Positions 1-7,551 of a stretch of DNA of 25,405 bases are shown piece after piece (the stretch's first letter is position 1; each line of letters starts with the position of its first letter). Both the position numbers and the translations under genes were made by a program. The notes beneath the pieces were generated by a model. That model searched no databases. It was not told where the DNA came from and worked only from the letters and a program-made list of their open reading frames with translations. The DNA comes from a virus, in the IMG/VR virus record IMGVR_UViG_3300020455_000086, positions 1 through 25,405 of that record, one strand, 5' to 3'.

Positions 1-216
1 CATTCTTGTCATAGACCATTACTAGAAGCAACACATCTCTTACCATCAGCAGACTACACTAAGCATACACCCTTTGTATTTGCAGGTCCTGACCAGTTCA
101 AGCATGATACATCTATTGACATTTTTACTGCATACAAGTATTATATCAATAGCAAACCATGGGTCTCAAGTAATTATCTTCGTGACCCACACAGAAAACC
201 TTATTGGGTATCCTAA
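1..216 (+). CDS. C-terminal end of an unidentified protein (5' truncated by the window)
   Basis: The frame is open from base 1 and ends at TAA 214-216, giving 71 residues with no start inside the window. The visible part is rich in aromatic residues and His, with segments such as PFVFAGPDQFKHDTSID and NYLRDPHRKPYW. I do not recognise the family. It lies 3 bases before the gene 44 start and is probably co-transcribed with it. In T4 the sliding clamp (gene 45) precedes 44, but this tail does not look like a clamp C-terminus. A likely early promoter for gene 44 lies inside this coding end (116-144). That it is coding rests on the intact frame and the tight junction with 44. Confidence 0.6.
   Translation, partial: HSCHRPLLEATHLLPSADYTKHTPFVFAGPDQFKHDTSIDIFTAYKYYINSKPWVSSNYLRDPHRKPYWVS
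116..144 (+). promoter_or_regulatory. Host-type (sigma70-like) promoter upstream of gene 44
   Basis: A perfect -35 TTGACA (116-121), a 17-base spacer and a -10 TATTAT (139-144, one mismatch to TATAAT) lie about 75 bases before the gene 44 ATG. The same layout recurs at 3978, 10901 and 20346, always before replication or nucleotide genes. It overlaps the coding end of the preceding gene, so part of the match could be chance. Confidence 0.45.
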
Positions 217-219
217 ATT

Positions 220-1161
220 ATGAATGAATTTCTTTGGGTAGAAAAGTATCGCCCCAAGAATATTGAGCACTGTATCCTACCAAAGGAGTTAAAGGATACA
301 CTAAAATCCTTTGTTGATAAAGGTGAGGTTCCTAACCTCCTATTGTGTGGCACTGCAGGAATTGGTAAGACTACAGTTGCCAAAGCATTATGTAACGAAC
401 TAGGTGTAGACTACTTAATCATTAACGGTTCTGATGAAGGTAGATTCCTAGATACTGTACGTAATACTGCAAAGCAATTTGCATCAACAGTCTCACTAAC
501 ATCAAGTGCAAAACACAAAGTCATCATCATTGATGAGGCAGACAATACCACCCACGATGTCCAGTTACTCCTTCGTGCTTCTATTGAAGAGTTCCAGAAT
601 CATTGCAGGTTCATCTTTACCTGTAATTTCAAAAACAAGATTATCGAACCCCTTCATTCTCGTACAACCGTTATCGATTGCAATACACGTGGAAAGGTTA
701 AACAGGAAATCGCTAGTCAATTCTTTCAGAGGTGCCGTGGAATTCTTACTGCAGAAAACATACAGTTTACTGATGCGGTGGTCGCTGAAGTCGTCCAGAA
801 GTTCTTCCCAGACTTCAGACGCACCCTCAACGAACTCCAAAGATATTCAGCGTCGGGAACTATCGACACTGGCATTCTGGCGTCGCTAAGTCAAGTACGT
901 CTTGACAAACTTATCGGTGCATTAAAAGCAAAAGATTTTGGTGCTGCCCGTAAATGGATTGTTGCTAATCTAGACAACGACCCTAACGCTATTCTACGAA
1001 CTGTCTATGATAGTTTGTATGGTTCACTTGCTCCTGCAAGTATACCTCAAGCGGTATTGATTATTGCTAAGTATCAATACCAATCAGCATTTGTTGCTGA
1101 CCAAGAAATAAATCTCTTAGCAGCACTGACCGAAATTATGGTTGAGTGTAACTTTAAATAA
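220..1161 (+). CDS. 44: Sliding-clamp loader large subunit (T4 gp44-like AAA+ ATPase)
   Basis: This is the ATPase subunit of the clamp loader, which with gp62 opens the gp45 clamp and loads it on primed DNA for the polymerase. It is 313 residues, close to T4 gp44 (about 319). Visible motifs are the N-terminal WVEKYRP signature of clamp loaders (6-12), Walker A GTAGIGKTT (44-52), Walker B IIIDEAD (102-108), sensor 1 FTCN (133-136) and an SRT in place of the usual SRC arginine-finger motif (147-149). The ATG at 220 puts WVEKYRP at the normal position. In T4, gene 62 follows directly; here four genes, including a DNA adenine methylase, separate 44 from 62. A sigma70-like promoter lies about 75 bases upstream. 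Identification is secure. Confidence 0.96.
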   Translation: MNEFLWVEKYRPKNIEHCILPKELKDTLKSFVDKGEVPNLLLCGTAGIGKTTVAKALCNELGVDYLIINGSDEGRFLDTVRNTAKQFASTVSLTSSAKHKVIIIDEADNTTHDVQLLLRASIEEFQNHCRFIFTCNFKNKIIEPLHSRTTVIDCNTRGKVKQEIASQFFQRCRGILTAENIQFTDAVVAEVVQKFFPDFRRTLNELQRYSASGTIDTGILASLSQVRLDKLIGALKAKDFGAARKWIVANLDNDPNAILRTVYDSLYGSLAPASIPQAVLIIAKYQYQSAFVADQEINLLAALTEIMVECNFK

Positions 1162-1169
1162 GCAAACTT

Positions 1170-1412
1170 ATGAGCATTATGAGCAAACGTGAAAAACTGA
1201 GAGCACAGGTAAAGTCCAGATTTTATTATCTGTTCTGGGGTGCAGCAACTGTCTCTGTATTTGCAGGACAATTATATGTTGGTAATGGATTTCGTAGGAT
1301 GGCAGAATCAAATGACGCTATCTCTGCTGACATAAATCTATTAGTAGAGAGTATAATATTAGTTCCTGACTCACCGCAGTCTATCTATCCAGATAGCATG
1401 GTTGTACGATGA
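1170..1412 (+). CDS. Small membrane protein of unknown function
   Basis: This 80-residue protein has a basic N-terminus (SKREKLRAQVKSR) followed by one hydrophobic stretch at about residues 19-38 (YYLFWGAATVSVFAGQLYVG). That predicts a single membrane span with the basic end in the cytoplasm. The C-terminal half is soluble and acidic. An ATG at 1179 (MSKREK) is an alternative start. It begins 8 bases after gene 44 and overlaps the next gene by 4 bases, so it belongs to the clamp-loader operon. I do not recognise the family and propose no function beyond membrane location. Confidence 0.75.
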   Translation: MSIMSKREKLRAQVKSRFYYLFWGAATVSVFAGQLYVGNGFRRMAESNDAISADINLLVESIILVPDSPQSIYPDSMVVR

Positions 1413-1591
1413 AAAAATCAGAACTAATTCATTGGCGATTGCAAGCAATGCTAAGAGAACATAGTTTTAGTGACCTAGCATACCTAGGTGTAAGAAATGA
1501 TAGCGTTGGCATACCACAACATTGGTACAACATAGGTGGCAATGAGGTGCCAGTAGATGCTATAACTGAATTAGAAACAGCAGAAGAATGA
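1409..1591 (+). CDS. Small soluble protein of unknown function
   Basis: This 60-residue protein has no membrane segment and no recognisable motif. It is mixed in charge, with a central segment containing GIPQHWYNIGGNEVPVDAI and an acidic C-terminus (ELETAEE). ATGA overlaps join it to the genes on both sides (1409-1412 and 1588-1591), implying coupled translation in the clamp-loader operon. That tight fit is the main evidence that it is a real gene. The function is unknown. Confidence 0.7.
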   Translation: MKKSELIHWRLQAMLREHSFSDLAYLGVRNDSVGIPQHWYNIGGNEVPVDAITELETAEE

Positions 1592-2436
1592 AGTCTCTCA
1601 AAACACCACTGCGTTATCCTGGCGGAAAGTCAAGAGCAACAGTAAAACTATGTCAATGGTTACCTAATGATATTACTGAATATCGGGAACCATTTTTAGG
1701 TGGTGGTAGTATGGCGATTGAGATAACAAAAAGATATCCAAACATACCTATATGGGTCAATGACCTGTACGAACCATTATATAATTTCTGGATACAACTC
1801 CAGTGTAATGGTGAAGAGATGTCAAGAGAACTTAAGGCACTCAAGACACAATACGATACACCAGATAAAGCAAAAGAATTATTTTCATTATCCAAGGAGA
1901 AACTAAATGATAGCAAGACCACCAACGAAGAGAGAGGTGTTGCTTTTTATGTTATTAACAAGTGCTCTTTCAGCGGTCTCACTGAAGGTTCTTCTTTTTC
2001 ATCCCAAGCATCAGAGCAGAACTTTTCCTTACGTGGCATCGAGAAGTTACCCGCATATGAATATCTCATTAAAGAATGGAAGATTACCAACCTAGACTAT
2101 GCGGAACTAGGTTCAGATGAAGATAAAGTATTCATCTATGCAGACCCCCCTTATGATATAAAGGATGCTTTGTATGGTCATAAAGGTGACAAACACAGGG
2201 GATTTGACCACGCAAGGTTTGCAGATATCATGGATGAGCAATTATGCAATGTTATGATATCATATAATAACCACGAAGATATCATACAAAGATTTCTAGA
2301 GTGGTCTCAGTATGACTATGCTCATACTTACACAATGAGGTCTACAGGTACATACATGTCAGACCAAACAAAACGACGTGAACTTATTTGTCTTAATTAT
2401 GGAAGCAGCATCACTAGGAGTCCGAGTCTTACCTAG
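1588..2436 (+). CDS. dam: DNA adenine N6-methyltransferase, D12 (Dam) class
   Basis: This enzyme would transfer a methyl group from S-adenosylmethionine to adenine N6 in DNA. The 282-residue protein has the D12-class layout: N-terminal PLRYPGGKS (7-15), the SAM-binding EPFLGGGS (34-41) and the catalytic ADPPYD (185-190), with a variable target-recognition region between. Length is normal for Dam enzymes. The target is probably GATC or a related site, but the sequence alone does not fix it; GATC is strikingly rare in this window (see findings). The gene sits between 44 and 62, joined upstream by an ATGA overlap, and its end overlaps the next gene by 38 bases. Likely roles are protection from restriction or marking of phage DNA. 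Confidence 0.93.
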   Translation: MKSLKTPLRYPGGKSRATVKLCQWLPNDITEYREPFLGGGSMAIEITKRYPNIPIWVNDLYEPLYNFWIQLQCNGEEMSRELKALKTQYDTPDKAKELFSLSKEKLNDSKTTNEERGVAFYVINKCSFSGLTEGSSFSSQASEQNFSLRGIEKLPAYEYLIKEWKITNLDYAELGSDEDKVFIYADPPYDIKDALYGHKGDKHRGFDHARFADIMDEQLCNVMISYNNHEDIIQRFLEWSQYDYAHTYTMRSTGTYMSDQTKRRELICLNYGSSITRSPSLT

Positions 2437-2614
2437 CGGGTATTGTCAACTATACAATACTCGTAGAGGTGGACTATCTACATTTGCACCTAACTCATCC
2501 ACAGCAATCATCATGGGTGAAGAAGTGCATGTGCAAACTAAGAGTGGACGCACACAGATTTATAGAATCAATAATAATAGAACAGGTGTCGTAGGTCCTA
2601 TCAGAACATTCTAA
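2399..2614 (+). CDS. Small protein of unknown function between dam and 62
   Basis: This 71-residue protein starts at ATG 2399. A GTG at 2378 would add 7 residues but deepen the overlap with dam. No good ribosome-binding sequence supports either start; translation is probably coupled to dam. The protein is Gly/Ser/Thr/Asn-rich, with alternating hydrophobic residues in the second half (AIIMGEEVHVQTKSGRTQIY), which suggests a small beta structure. No family is recognised. Its TAA overlaps the first base of the gene 62 ATG, consistent with one operon. Confidence 0.7.
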   Translation: MEAASLGVRVLPSGYCQLYNTRRGGLSTFAPNSSTAIIMGEEVHVQTKSGRTQIYRINNNRTGVVGPIRTF

Positions 2615-3000
2615 TGAAACTTGAACTAAAGGACTGGTTGAACTCTATCAACTACACCAAAGACAACTTGATTGAAGAAGACCTTGATGCAATCAAGTCG
2701 TACCCACCATACATTATTAACAGGTGTTTGTCTGGACATTTGGATAGTGTCTTGTTTGCAAATGAAATGAATCGCTATGTAAACTTGGACAAGGATTTAC
2801 AGTATGCCTTCTTGCTAAATACTTTGAGAAAACGGAAACGTTTTTCCCCTTGGTTGAAGAAGGAACAAGTCGAAGACTTGGACCTAGTCAAAAAACACTA
2901 TGGTTATAGTAACGAGAAAGCAAAGGTCGCATTAGCTCTTCTACCCAAAACCCAAATTGAACTTATTCGTAAAAAACATGACATGGGAGGTCAAAGATGA
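2614..3000 (+). CDS. 62: Sliding-clamp loader small subunit (T4 gp62-like)
   Basis: This non-ATPase subunit joins gp44 to form the clamp loader. The 128 residues carry features of the marine T4-like gp62 family: the segment YPPYIINRCLSGHLDSVLFA (31-50), then a helical NEMN...DKDLQYAFLLNTLRKRKR region and a C-terminal KLLPKT-type helix. It is shorter than T4 gp62 (about 187 residues), as is usual for cyanophage versions as far as I recall. It abuts the preceding gene and overlaps regA by 4 bases, which is the T4 order 62-regA-43 apart from inserted genes. The family lacks an ATPase motif and none is seen here. Confidence 0.92.
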   Translation: MKLELKDWLNSINYTKDNLIEEDLDAIKSYPPYIINRCLSGHLDSVLFANEMNRYVNLDKDLQYAFLLNTLRKRKRFSPWLKKEQVEDLDLVKKHYGYSNEKAKVALALLPKTQIELIRKKHDMGGQR

Positions 3001-3419
3001 CTGCGATTACTGAGGAAGTAAAGTGGACTACCGAATCTATGGTAGAGGTAGGTCTTAGAGAACCAGATGATTTTCTCAAAGTGAGAGAAACACTGACAAG
3101 AATTGGGGTAGCATCCCGTAAAGAAAAGAAGTTATATCAATCATGTCATATACTGCATAAGCAAGGCAGATATTACATTGTACATTTTAAGGAACTGTTT
3201 GCACTAGACGGAAAGAAGGCAAACTTGTCACTTAACGACGTACAACGTAGGAATCGTATAGTACAGTTGCTAGGTGATTGGGGACTTGTATCTATATCAT
3301 CCAAGGAAAGTATTGCAGACGTAGCACCTTTAAGTCAGATAAAAGTTCTTGCTTATAAGGAAAAGGGCGACTGGACATTAGAGTCTAAGTATAACATCGG
3401 TAAGAAGAAAGAGGATTAA
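2997..3419 (+). CDS. regA: RegA translational repressor of early mRNAs
   Basis: RegA binds ribosome-binding sites of early phage messages, including clamp-loader and recombination genes in T4, and blocks initiation. Diagnostic segments are EPDDFLKVRETLTRIG (about 22-37), LYQSCHILHKQGRYYIVHFKE (about 46-66) and the C-terminal SKYNIG. T4 RegA is 122 residues and starts at the position of the second Met here (residue 15, base 3039). The longer start at 2997 is preferred because GGAGG (2986-2990) lies 6 bases before it and it forms an ATGA overlap with 62. The result is a 14-residue N-terminal extension. It is the last gene of the 44-regA operon; a weak terminator-like hairpin follows. Confidence 0.95.
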   Translation: MTAITEEVKWTTESMVEVGLREPDDFLKVRETLTRIGVASRKEKKLYQSCHILHKQGRYYIVHFKELFALDGKKANLSLNDVQRRNRIVQLLGDWGLVSISSKESIADVAPLSQIKVLAYKEKGDWTLESKYNIGKKKED

Positions 3420-3436
3420 CCGTAACTAAGGATACG

Positions 3437-3457
3437 GTATATACCATATACGTTTTT
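3437..3457 (+). terminator. Weak hairpin plus T-run after regA
   Basis: A 6-base-pair stem (GTATAT 3437-3442, ATATAC 3446-3451) with a 3-base loop is followed by G and five T (3453-3457). It sits 17 bases after the regA stop, the expected place for a factor-independent terminator. The stem is short and AT-rich, so efficiency would be low. Confidence 0.35.
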
Positions 3458-3468
3458 CATAGTGCATG

Positions 3469-3476
3469 TTTAAATA
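3469..3476 (+). promoter_or_regulatory. Possible late-type promoter octamer before hsp20
   Basis: TTTAAATA differs by one base from the T4-type late octamer TATAAATA. It lies in the only sizeable gap of the left half, 56 bases before the hsp20 ATG and just before a hairpin. In AT-rich DNA such a near-match is easily fortuitous. Confidence 0.25.
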
Positions 3477-3480
3477 ATAG

Positions 3481-3501
3481 TGTGATGCCGAAAGGGTCAC
3501 A
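3481..3501 (+). promoter_or_regulatory. Leader hairpin with GAAA tetraloop upstream of hsp20
   Basis: TGTGAT (3481-3486) can pair with GTCACA (3496-3501), one pair being a T-G wobble. After a single bulged G, CC (3488-3489) pairs with GG (3494-3495) to close a GAAA tetraloop. It lies 30 bases before the hsp20 start. A C-GAAA-G loop is a stable RNA fold, so this may protect the message or be a protein-binding site. No function is demonstrated. Confidence 0.35.
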
Positions 3502-3531
3502 CAATTTAAACTCGCTTATTCAAGGAGAACT

Positions 3532-3963
3532 ATGATGAACATTCAGAGGTACAGTGCTGCCGATTTACCCGCACTTTTTGACGCTATACAAAAACATAGC
3601 ATAGGACTAGATACCTACTTCGATAAAATTAATGACATTCGAGGAAGTGTAACTTATCCACCATATAATTTAATTGAGGTAAGTAATGTTGAATCCAGAT
3701 TGGAAATCGCACTCGCAGGATTTAAAGAAGAAGAAATCAAAGTATATACAGAAGAAGGAAAATTATTTGTGGAGTCTAATCGCAAAGAAGAGACCGAAGA
3801 ATGCAACTGCATCCATAGAGGAATTGCTAGACGGAACTTCTCTAGGTCGTGGACGCTCTCAGATGATACGGAAGTTAGACAGGTCGTATTTGCCGACGGA
3901 CTCCTCACAGTGGAATTGGGGAAGGTAGTTCCAGAGCACCATAAGCGTAAGGATTACATCTAA
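3532..3963 (+). CDS. hsp20: Small heat-shock protein (Hsp20/alpha-crystallin family)
   Basis: This is an ATP-independent holdase chaperone that would keep unfolding proteins soluble. Of 143 residues, an N-terminal arm (1-42) precedes the alpha-crystallin domain (about 43-131), which shows PPYNLIEV, EIALAGFKEEEIKV, a HRGIARRNFSRSWTL strand pair and the family signature ADGLLTVEL (121-129). The C-terminal tail (VPEHHKRKDYI) is very short and lacks a clear I-x-I motif, so oligomer assembly may differ from bacterial Hsp20. AGGAG (3523-3527) is 4 bases before ATG 3532 and 7 before ATG 3535, so the second ATG may be the one used. hsp20 is a recurrent cyanophage gene near 43; it may help capsid assembly or host protein stability. 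Confidence 0.94.
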   Translation: MMNIQRYSAADLPALFDAIQKHSIGLDTYFDKINDIRGSVTYPPYNLIEVSNVESRLEIALAGFKEEEIKVYTEEGKLFVESNRKEETEECNCIHRGIARRNFSRSWTLSDDTEVRQVVFADGLLTVELGKVVPEHHKRKDYI

Positions 3964-3968
3964 CTAAT

Positions 3969-4000
3969 AAGCAGGGATTGACAAACATCAGTCCCTGCTT
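3969..4000 (+). repeat. 9-bp inverted repeat embracing the -35 element
   Basis: AAGCAGGGA (3969-3977) and TCCCTGCTT (3992-4000) are perfect inverted repeats separated by 14 bases. The space between begins exactly with TTGACA, and the right arm ends exactly where TATAAT begins. It may act as a terminator for hsp20 (only a short T-run follows), as an operator for the promoter, or both. Confidence 0.7.
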
Positions 4001-4006
4001 TATAAT
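3978..4006 (+). promoter_or_regulatory. Perfect-consensus sigma70-type promoter for the Sm-like trio and gene 43
   Basis: TTGACA (3978-3983), a 17-base spacer and TATAAT (4001-4006) match the bacterial housekeeping consensus without mismatch. Transcription would begin near 4013, giving a leader of about 15 bases before ATG 4028. The genes from 4028 to 11034 are joined by overlaps, so this promoter could drive the three small genes, 43, uvsX and 41. Confidence 0.85.
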
Positions 4007-4027
4007 ATAAGCATCAATTGATAAATT

Positions 4028-4417
4028 ATGGCAAAGAAGAAAACACCTATCAATGTAACTCCACCGCCACAGGCAGAAGCATTGGTAAAATCTGAGCGAG
4101 TAAAAGTTGTTATCTTATCTAATGGTGACAACGTTATCGCAGACGTACAAGAAGCAACTCATAAGGATACTGGAGAGCGTCAAGCATATATCTTAAATTT
4201 TCCATACAGAGTTGACTACGAACAACCTAAGTTAGACAACACAGGTATAGTAACTGACCCAGAGGTCAAGGTGCACTACTCACCTTACTGTCCTTTGACA
4301 CCAGAATATAGAATACCAATCAATCCTGGCATGGTATTGACCATCCTAGAACCTGTACCTAGTTTGCGTGATACATATATCACTAACGTACAGAAAATGG
4401 GTGGAAGCGTAGAATGA
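4028..4417 (+). CDS. Small beta-barrel (Sm-like) protein of unknown function, copy 1
   Basis: After a basic, Pro-rich N-terminus (about 1-22), this 129-residue protein shows a pattern shared with the next two genes: VKVVILSNGDNVIADVQE (a strand-Gly-strand start like an Sm1 motif), a middle strand with a P-Y/F pair, a loop with CPL, and an end with a hydrophobic strand and EP (TILEPVPSLRDTY). The shared pattern suggests three tandem paralogues. The Sm-like fold is my inference from strand pattern and size, not from a match. It is the first gene after the consensus promoter at 3978 and overlaps the next gene by ATGA. A role in RNA binding or replication is possible given the position before 43. 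Confidence 0.8.
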   Translation: MAKKKTPINVTPPPQAEALVKSERVKVVILSNGDNVIADVQEATHKDTGERQAYILNFPYRVDYEQPKLDNTGIVTDPEVKVHYSPYCPLTPEYRIPINPGMVLTILEPVPSLRDTYITNVQKMGGSVE

Positions 4418-4851
4418 GTGTAAAACTTTTATTATTAAAATCAGGCGAAGAAGTTATTACTGAAGCAAAAGAAATCATAGACCCTGCATCACAGCAACCT
4501 ATAGGTTTCAGTTTGCATAAACCCTTCAGATTAGATATTGTATCTGATGATGGAGGTATTGTTTTTGACAGCAACAAAGGATATCAAGTATCATGGTTTC
4601 CATGGGCACCTTTGAGTAAAGACAAAGACTTCTTTCTTCCTGCACATCATGTGCTCACAGCATATGAACCTTTGGATACTATTGCAGAACAATATGTCCA
4701 AGCAATCAAGGAAGAAAACTATGAGGAAAACTTCAAGCGTCATGAAGAACGAATCGCTGGAACTACCAGTGACATAGACATGCAAAAACTATTTGACGAC
4801 GCAGAACAATTACTAGAGGATGATGATGCAAGTAGCACTAATATTACTTAA
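4414..4851 (+). CDS. Small beta-barrel (Sm-like) protein of unknown function, copy 2
   Basis: Of 145 residues, the first 90 or so repeat the pattern of the preceding gene: VKLLLLKSGEEVITEAKEI, PFRLDI, a W-x-P-W-x-PL turn, a FFLP strand and TAYEPLDTIAEQYVQA. The remainder is a helical, charged tail ending in a strongly acidic run (DDAEQLLEDDD). Such an acidic tail could mimic nucleic acid or contact a basic partner. It is joined to copy 1 by an ATGA overlap, and its last 26 bases overlap copy 3. No catalytic motif is visible and the family name is not known to me. Confidence 0.8.
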   Translation: MSVKLLLLKSGEEVITEAKEIIDPASQQPIGFSLHKPFRLDIVSDDGGIVFDSNKGYQVSWFPWAPLSKDKDFFLPAHHVLTAYEPLDTIAEQYVQAIKEENYEENFKRHEERIAGTTSDIDMQKLFDDAEQLLEDDDASSTNIT

Positions 4852-5065
4852 GAGTGGCATTCAATTAATAACAAAGGCAGAACAACTAGAAGAAGAACCT
4901 AGTTGTCATATGCAAGACCCATACCTTATCAAAGAGGATGGTACTCTAGAACCATGGCCACGTTATACAACTGACACAGACGTATTGCTATATTCCGAAA
5001 CCATTGCTACAATAGTCAAACCAACTTCTGAAATTAAAAAGAAGTACGAGACAGTAACTAAATGA
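4826..5065 (+). CDS. Small beta-barrel (Sm-like) protein of unknown function, copy 3 (short)
   Basis: Three in-frame ATGs stand in a row (4820, 4823, 4826). The third is chosen because AGAGG (4815-4819) is 6 bases before it, giving 79 residues. The protein is the minimal version of the repeat: VALILLKSGIQLITKAEQL, DPYLI, PWPRY and TIVKPTSEIKKKYE. It lacks the long loops of copies 1 and 2. It starts inside copy 2 and overlaps the gene 43 ATG by 4 bases, so its translation is coupled to the polymerase. Function is unknown; retention of three copies directly before 43 argues for a replication- or RNA-linked job. Confidence 0.78.
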   Translation: MQVALILLKSGIQLITKAEQLEEEPSCHMQDPYLIKEDGTLEPWPRYTTDTDVLLYSETIATIVKPTSEIKKKYETVTK

Positions 5066-7551
5066 GTTTCTACACAAACGTACAACTTGTTGGTGACAAC
5101 TTGCTTTATATTGGATACGAGGATGGACAACGTATTCAACGTAAGTTCAAGTTTTCTCCGACACTTTTTGTTGTCACGGATAAAAAAACTAAACACAAAA
5201 CACTGGACGGTAGGTATGCTAAACCTATCAGGTTTGAGTCTGTCAAAGAAGCACGCTCATTTATAGACAAGTATAAAGAAGTACAAAATTTCGAGGTTCA
5301 TGGTTATGACAGGTATCTCTATCAATTCATATCGAAAGAGTTTCCGTCGGAGATTGATTACGAGATTAAAGGTCTTAAAATTACATCTCTTGATATTGAA
5401 GTGGCATGTGAAAATGGGTTTCCTAACGTGCAGGAATGCTCGCAACCTCTTCTTAGCATTACAGTACAGGACTATATCACACGTAAGATCAAAGTATGGG
5501 GTACCAAACCGTATACAAACAATCGTGATGACGTTGAGTATATACTATGTGACGGTGAAGAACATTTGCTCAGTAGTTTTCTTGACTATTGGATTGCTAA
5601 TTTCCCAGATATTCTCACGGGGTGGAACGTAGAACTATACGATATTCCTTACATTTGTGGTCGCCTAGAAAGATTGTTTGGCGAGAAACAAATGAAACAA
5701 ATATCGCCATGGGGAATTGTTTATAGGAATGACATAGAGATTAAGGGTCGTCAACAGATTGTGTACGACGTATATGGCATAAATGTCATGGACTATATGG
5801 ACTTGTATAAAAAGTTTACATATACCAATCAAGAATCCTATCGTCTAGACCACATTGCATTTGTAGAACTAGGTCAAAAGAAACTCGACCACAGTGAGTT
5901 TGAAAACTTCAAACAGTTCTATACAAATGACTGGCAAAAGTTTATTGATTACAACATCCTCGACGTGGAATTAGTCTTGCGTCTAGAGGAGAAAATGAAA
6001 CTGATTGAACTTGCTGTTGCACTAGCATATGACGCCAAGGTAAACATCAGAGACGTGTACTTCCAAGTACGCATGTGGGATACCATCATATATAATTTCT
6101 TGAAGGACAAAGGTATCGTTGTCCCTCCTGCAAAACGTTCAAGTAAAGACGAAAAATACGAAGGTGCTTATGTCAAGGAACCGAAACCAGGACGCTATAA
6201 TTGGGTGGTTAGTTTTGACCTCAATAGTCTGTACCCTCATCTCATTATGCAGTATAATATTTCCCCAGAAACCCTCATTGAAAAGAGGCATCCATCCGCT
6301 ACAGTTGCTAGAATACTCGGACAGAAAGAACAGGTAGACTCACGCTATGCACTGTGTGCAAATGGTGCACAATACAGGAAAGACATACATGGTTTCTTGC
6401 CTGAGATTATGCAAAAGATATACAATGAACGTGTGCAGAGTAAGAAACTCATGCTCATGGCAAAACAAGCATATGAGAAGACACCTACTAAGGAATTAGA
6501 AAAGTCTATTAGTAAATACAACAACATACAGATGGCACGTAAGATTCAATTGAACAGTGCCTATGGTGCCATTGGTAATCAATACTTCAGATATTACAAT
6601 CTACGTAATGCTGAAGCAATTACCATGTCAGGTCAGGTGTCTATTCGTTGGATAGAACACAAGATGAACAAGTTTCTAAACAACTTACTAAAAACAACAG
6701 GAGAAGATTATGTTATTGCTAGTGATACTGATAGTATCTACCTCAACTTGGGTCCTATGGTCGAGACTGTATACAAAGGGAGAGAAGCGACTGATAAGAG
6801 CATTGTTACGTTCATTAATAAGGTCTGTGAAATGGAACTTGAGAAGTATATTACGAGTTCTTACGAAGAATTGGCGAGTTACGTCAATGCGTACGAACAA
6901 AAGATGATAATGAAACGTGAGAACATCGCTTCTACTGGTATCTGGACTGCAAAGAAAAGATATATGCTCAATGTTTGGGACAGTGAAGGTGTTCGTTACG
7001 ACAAACCTAAACTTAAAATGATGGGTATTGAAGCGGTCAAGTCTTCTACACCCATGCCATGTCGTAGTGCTATTAAGGAAGCAATTGAGGTAATGATGAC
7101 AGGCACAGAAAAAGAGTTGCTATCCTTTATAGATAGATTCAGAGATAAATTCAACTCGTTACCACCCGAAGACATTGCATTTCCTAGGTCTGTTAATGGA
7201 CTACGCAAATTCAAGGCGTCAACAACCGTGTATTCAAAGGGATGCCCTTTACATGTTCGTGGAACTTTGTTATATAATTTTTACATCGCAAAAAACAAAC
7301 TTGAATACAAATATCCACTAGTTCAAGAAGGAGAAAAAATTAAATTTGTTTACCTTCTGCGTCCAAATCCACTTGGCAATGAGAACGTTATATCGTTTCT
7401 CAATACGTTCCCCAAAGAATTAGACCTTGAGGGGAGTATAGATCGTGATGCCCAGTTTAAGAAATCATTCTTAGACCCTTTACGAATCATCACAAATGTG
7501 ATAGGATGGGATACGGAGAAAGTCCCTAATTTAGAATTTTTATTTGCATGA
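5062..7551 (+). CDS. 43: Replicative DNA polymerase with 3'-5' exonuclease (family B, T4 gp43-like)
   Basis: This 829-residue family B polymerase is somewhat shorter than T4 gp43 (898). The proofreading domain has Exo I LDIE (110-113), Exo [10 protein letters not shown] (187-194) and Exo III YNILD (297-301). The polymerase domain has motif A FDLNSLYP (385-392), motif [10 protein letters not shown] (494-502), motif C SDTDS (554-558) and KKRY (631-634). All catalytic acidic residues are present, so both activities should be intact. The ATG overlaps the stop of the preceding small gene by 4 bases, and the TGA overlaps uvsX by 4 bases. It works with gp44/62, gp45, gp41 and gp61. No intein or intron interrupts the gene, although such insertions are known in family B polymerase genes. 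Confidence 0.97.
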   Translation: MSFYTNVQLVGDNLLYIGYEDGQRIQRKFKFSPTLFVVTDKKTKHKTLDGRYAKPIRFESVKEARSFIDKYKEVQNFEVHGYDRYLYQFISKEFPSEIDYEIKGLKITSLDIEVACENGFPNVQECSQPLLSITVQDYITRKIKVWGTKPYTNNRDDVEYILCDGEEHLLSSFLDYWIANFPDILTGWNVELYDIPYICGRLERLFGEKQMKQISPWGIVYRNDIEIKGRQQIVYDVYGINVMDYMDLYKKFTYTNQESYRLDHIAFVELGQKKLDHSEFENFKQFYTNDWQKFIDYNILDVELVLRLEEKMKLIELAVALAYDAKVNIRDVYFQVRMWDTIIYNFLKDKGIVVPPAKRSSKDEKYEGAYVKEPKPGRYNWVVSFDLNSLYPHLIMQYNISPETLIEKRHPSATVARILGQKEQVDSRYALCANGAQYRKDIHGFLPEIMQKIYNERVQSKKLMLMAKQAYEKTPTKELEKSISKYNNIQMARKIQLNSAYGAIGNQYFRYYNLRNAEAITMSGQVSIRWIEHKMNKFLNNLLKTTGEDYVIASDTDSIYLNLGPMVETVYKGREATDKSIVTFINKVCEMELEKYITSSYEELASYVNAYEQKMIMKRENIASTGIWTAKKRYMLNVWDSEGVRYDKPKLKMMGIEAVKSSTPMPCRSAIKEAIEVMMTGTEKELLSFIDRFRDKFNSLPPEDIAFPRSVNGLRKFKASTTVYSKGCPLHVRGTLLYNFYIAKNKLEYKYPLVQEGEKIKFVYLLRPNPLGNENVISFLNTFPKELDLEGSIDRDAQFKKSFLDPLRIITNVIGWDTEKVPNLEFLFA

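Noticed and set aside
1327-1357. CTGACA and TATAAT before dam, resembling a promoter
   Set aside because: The spacer is 19 bases and the -35 is imperfect; the site is inside a coding region about 230 bases before dam.
5257-5445. Antisense open frames over 43, 41, nrdA and other genes
   Set aside because: They mirror well-identified + strand genes, lack ribosome-binding sites and have no recognisable motifs.
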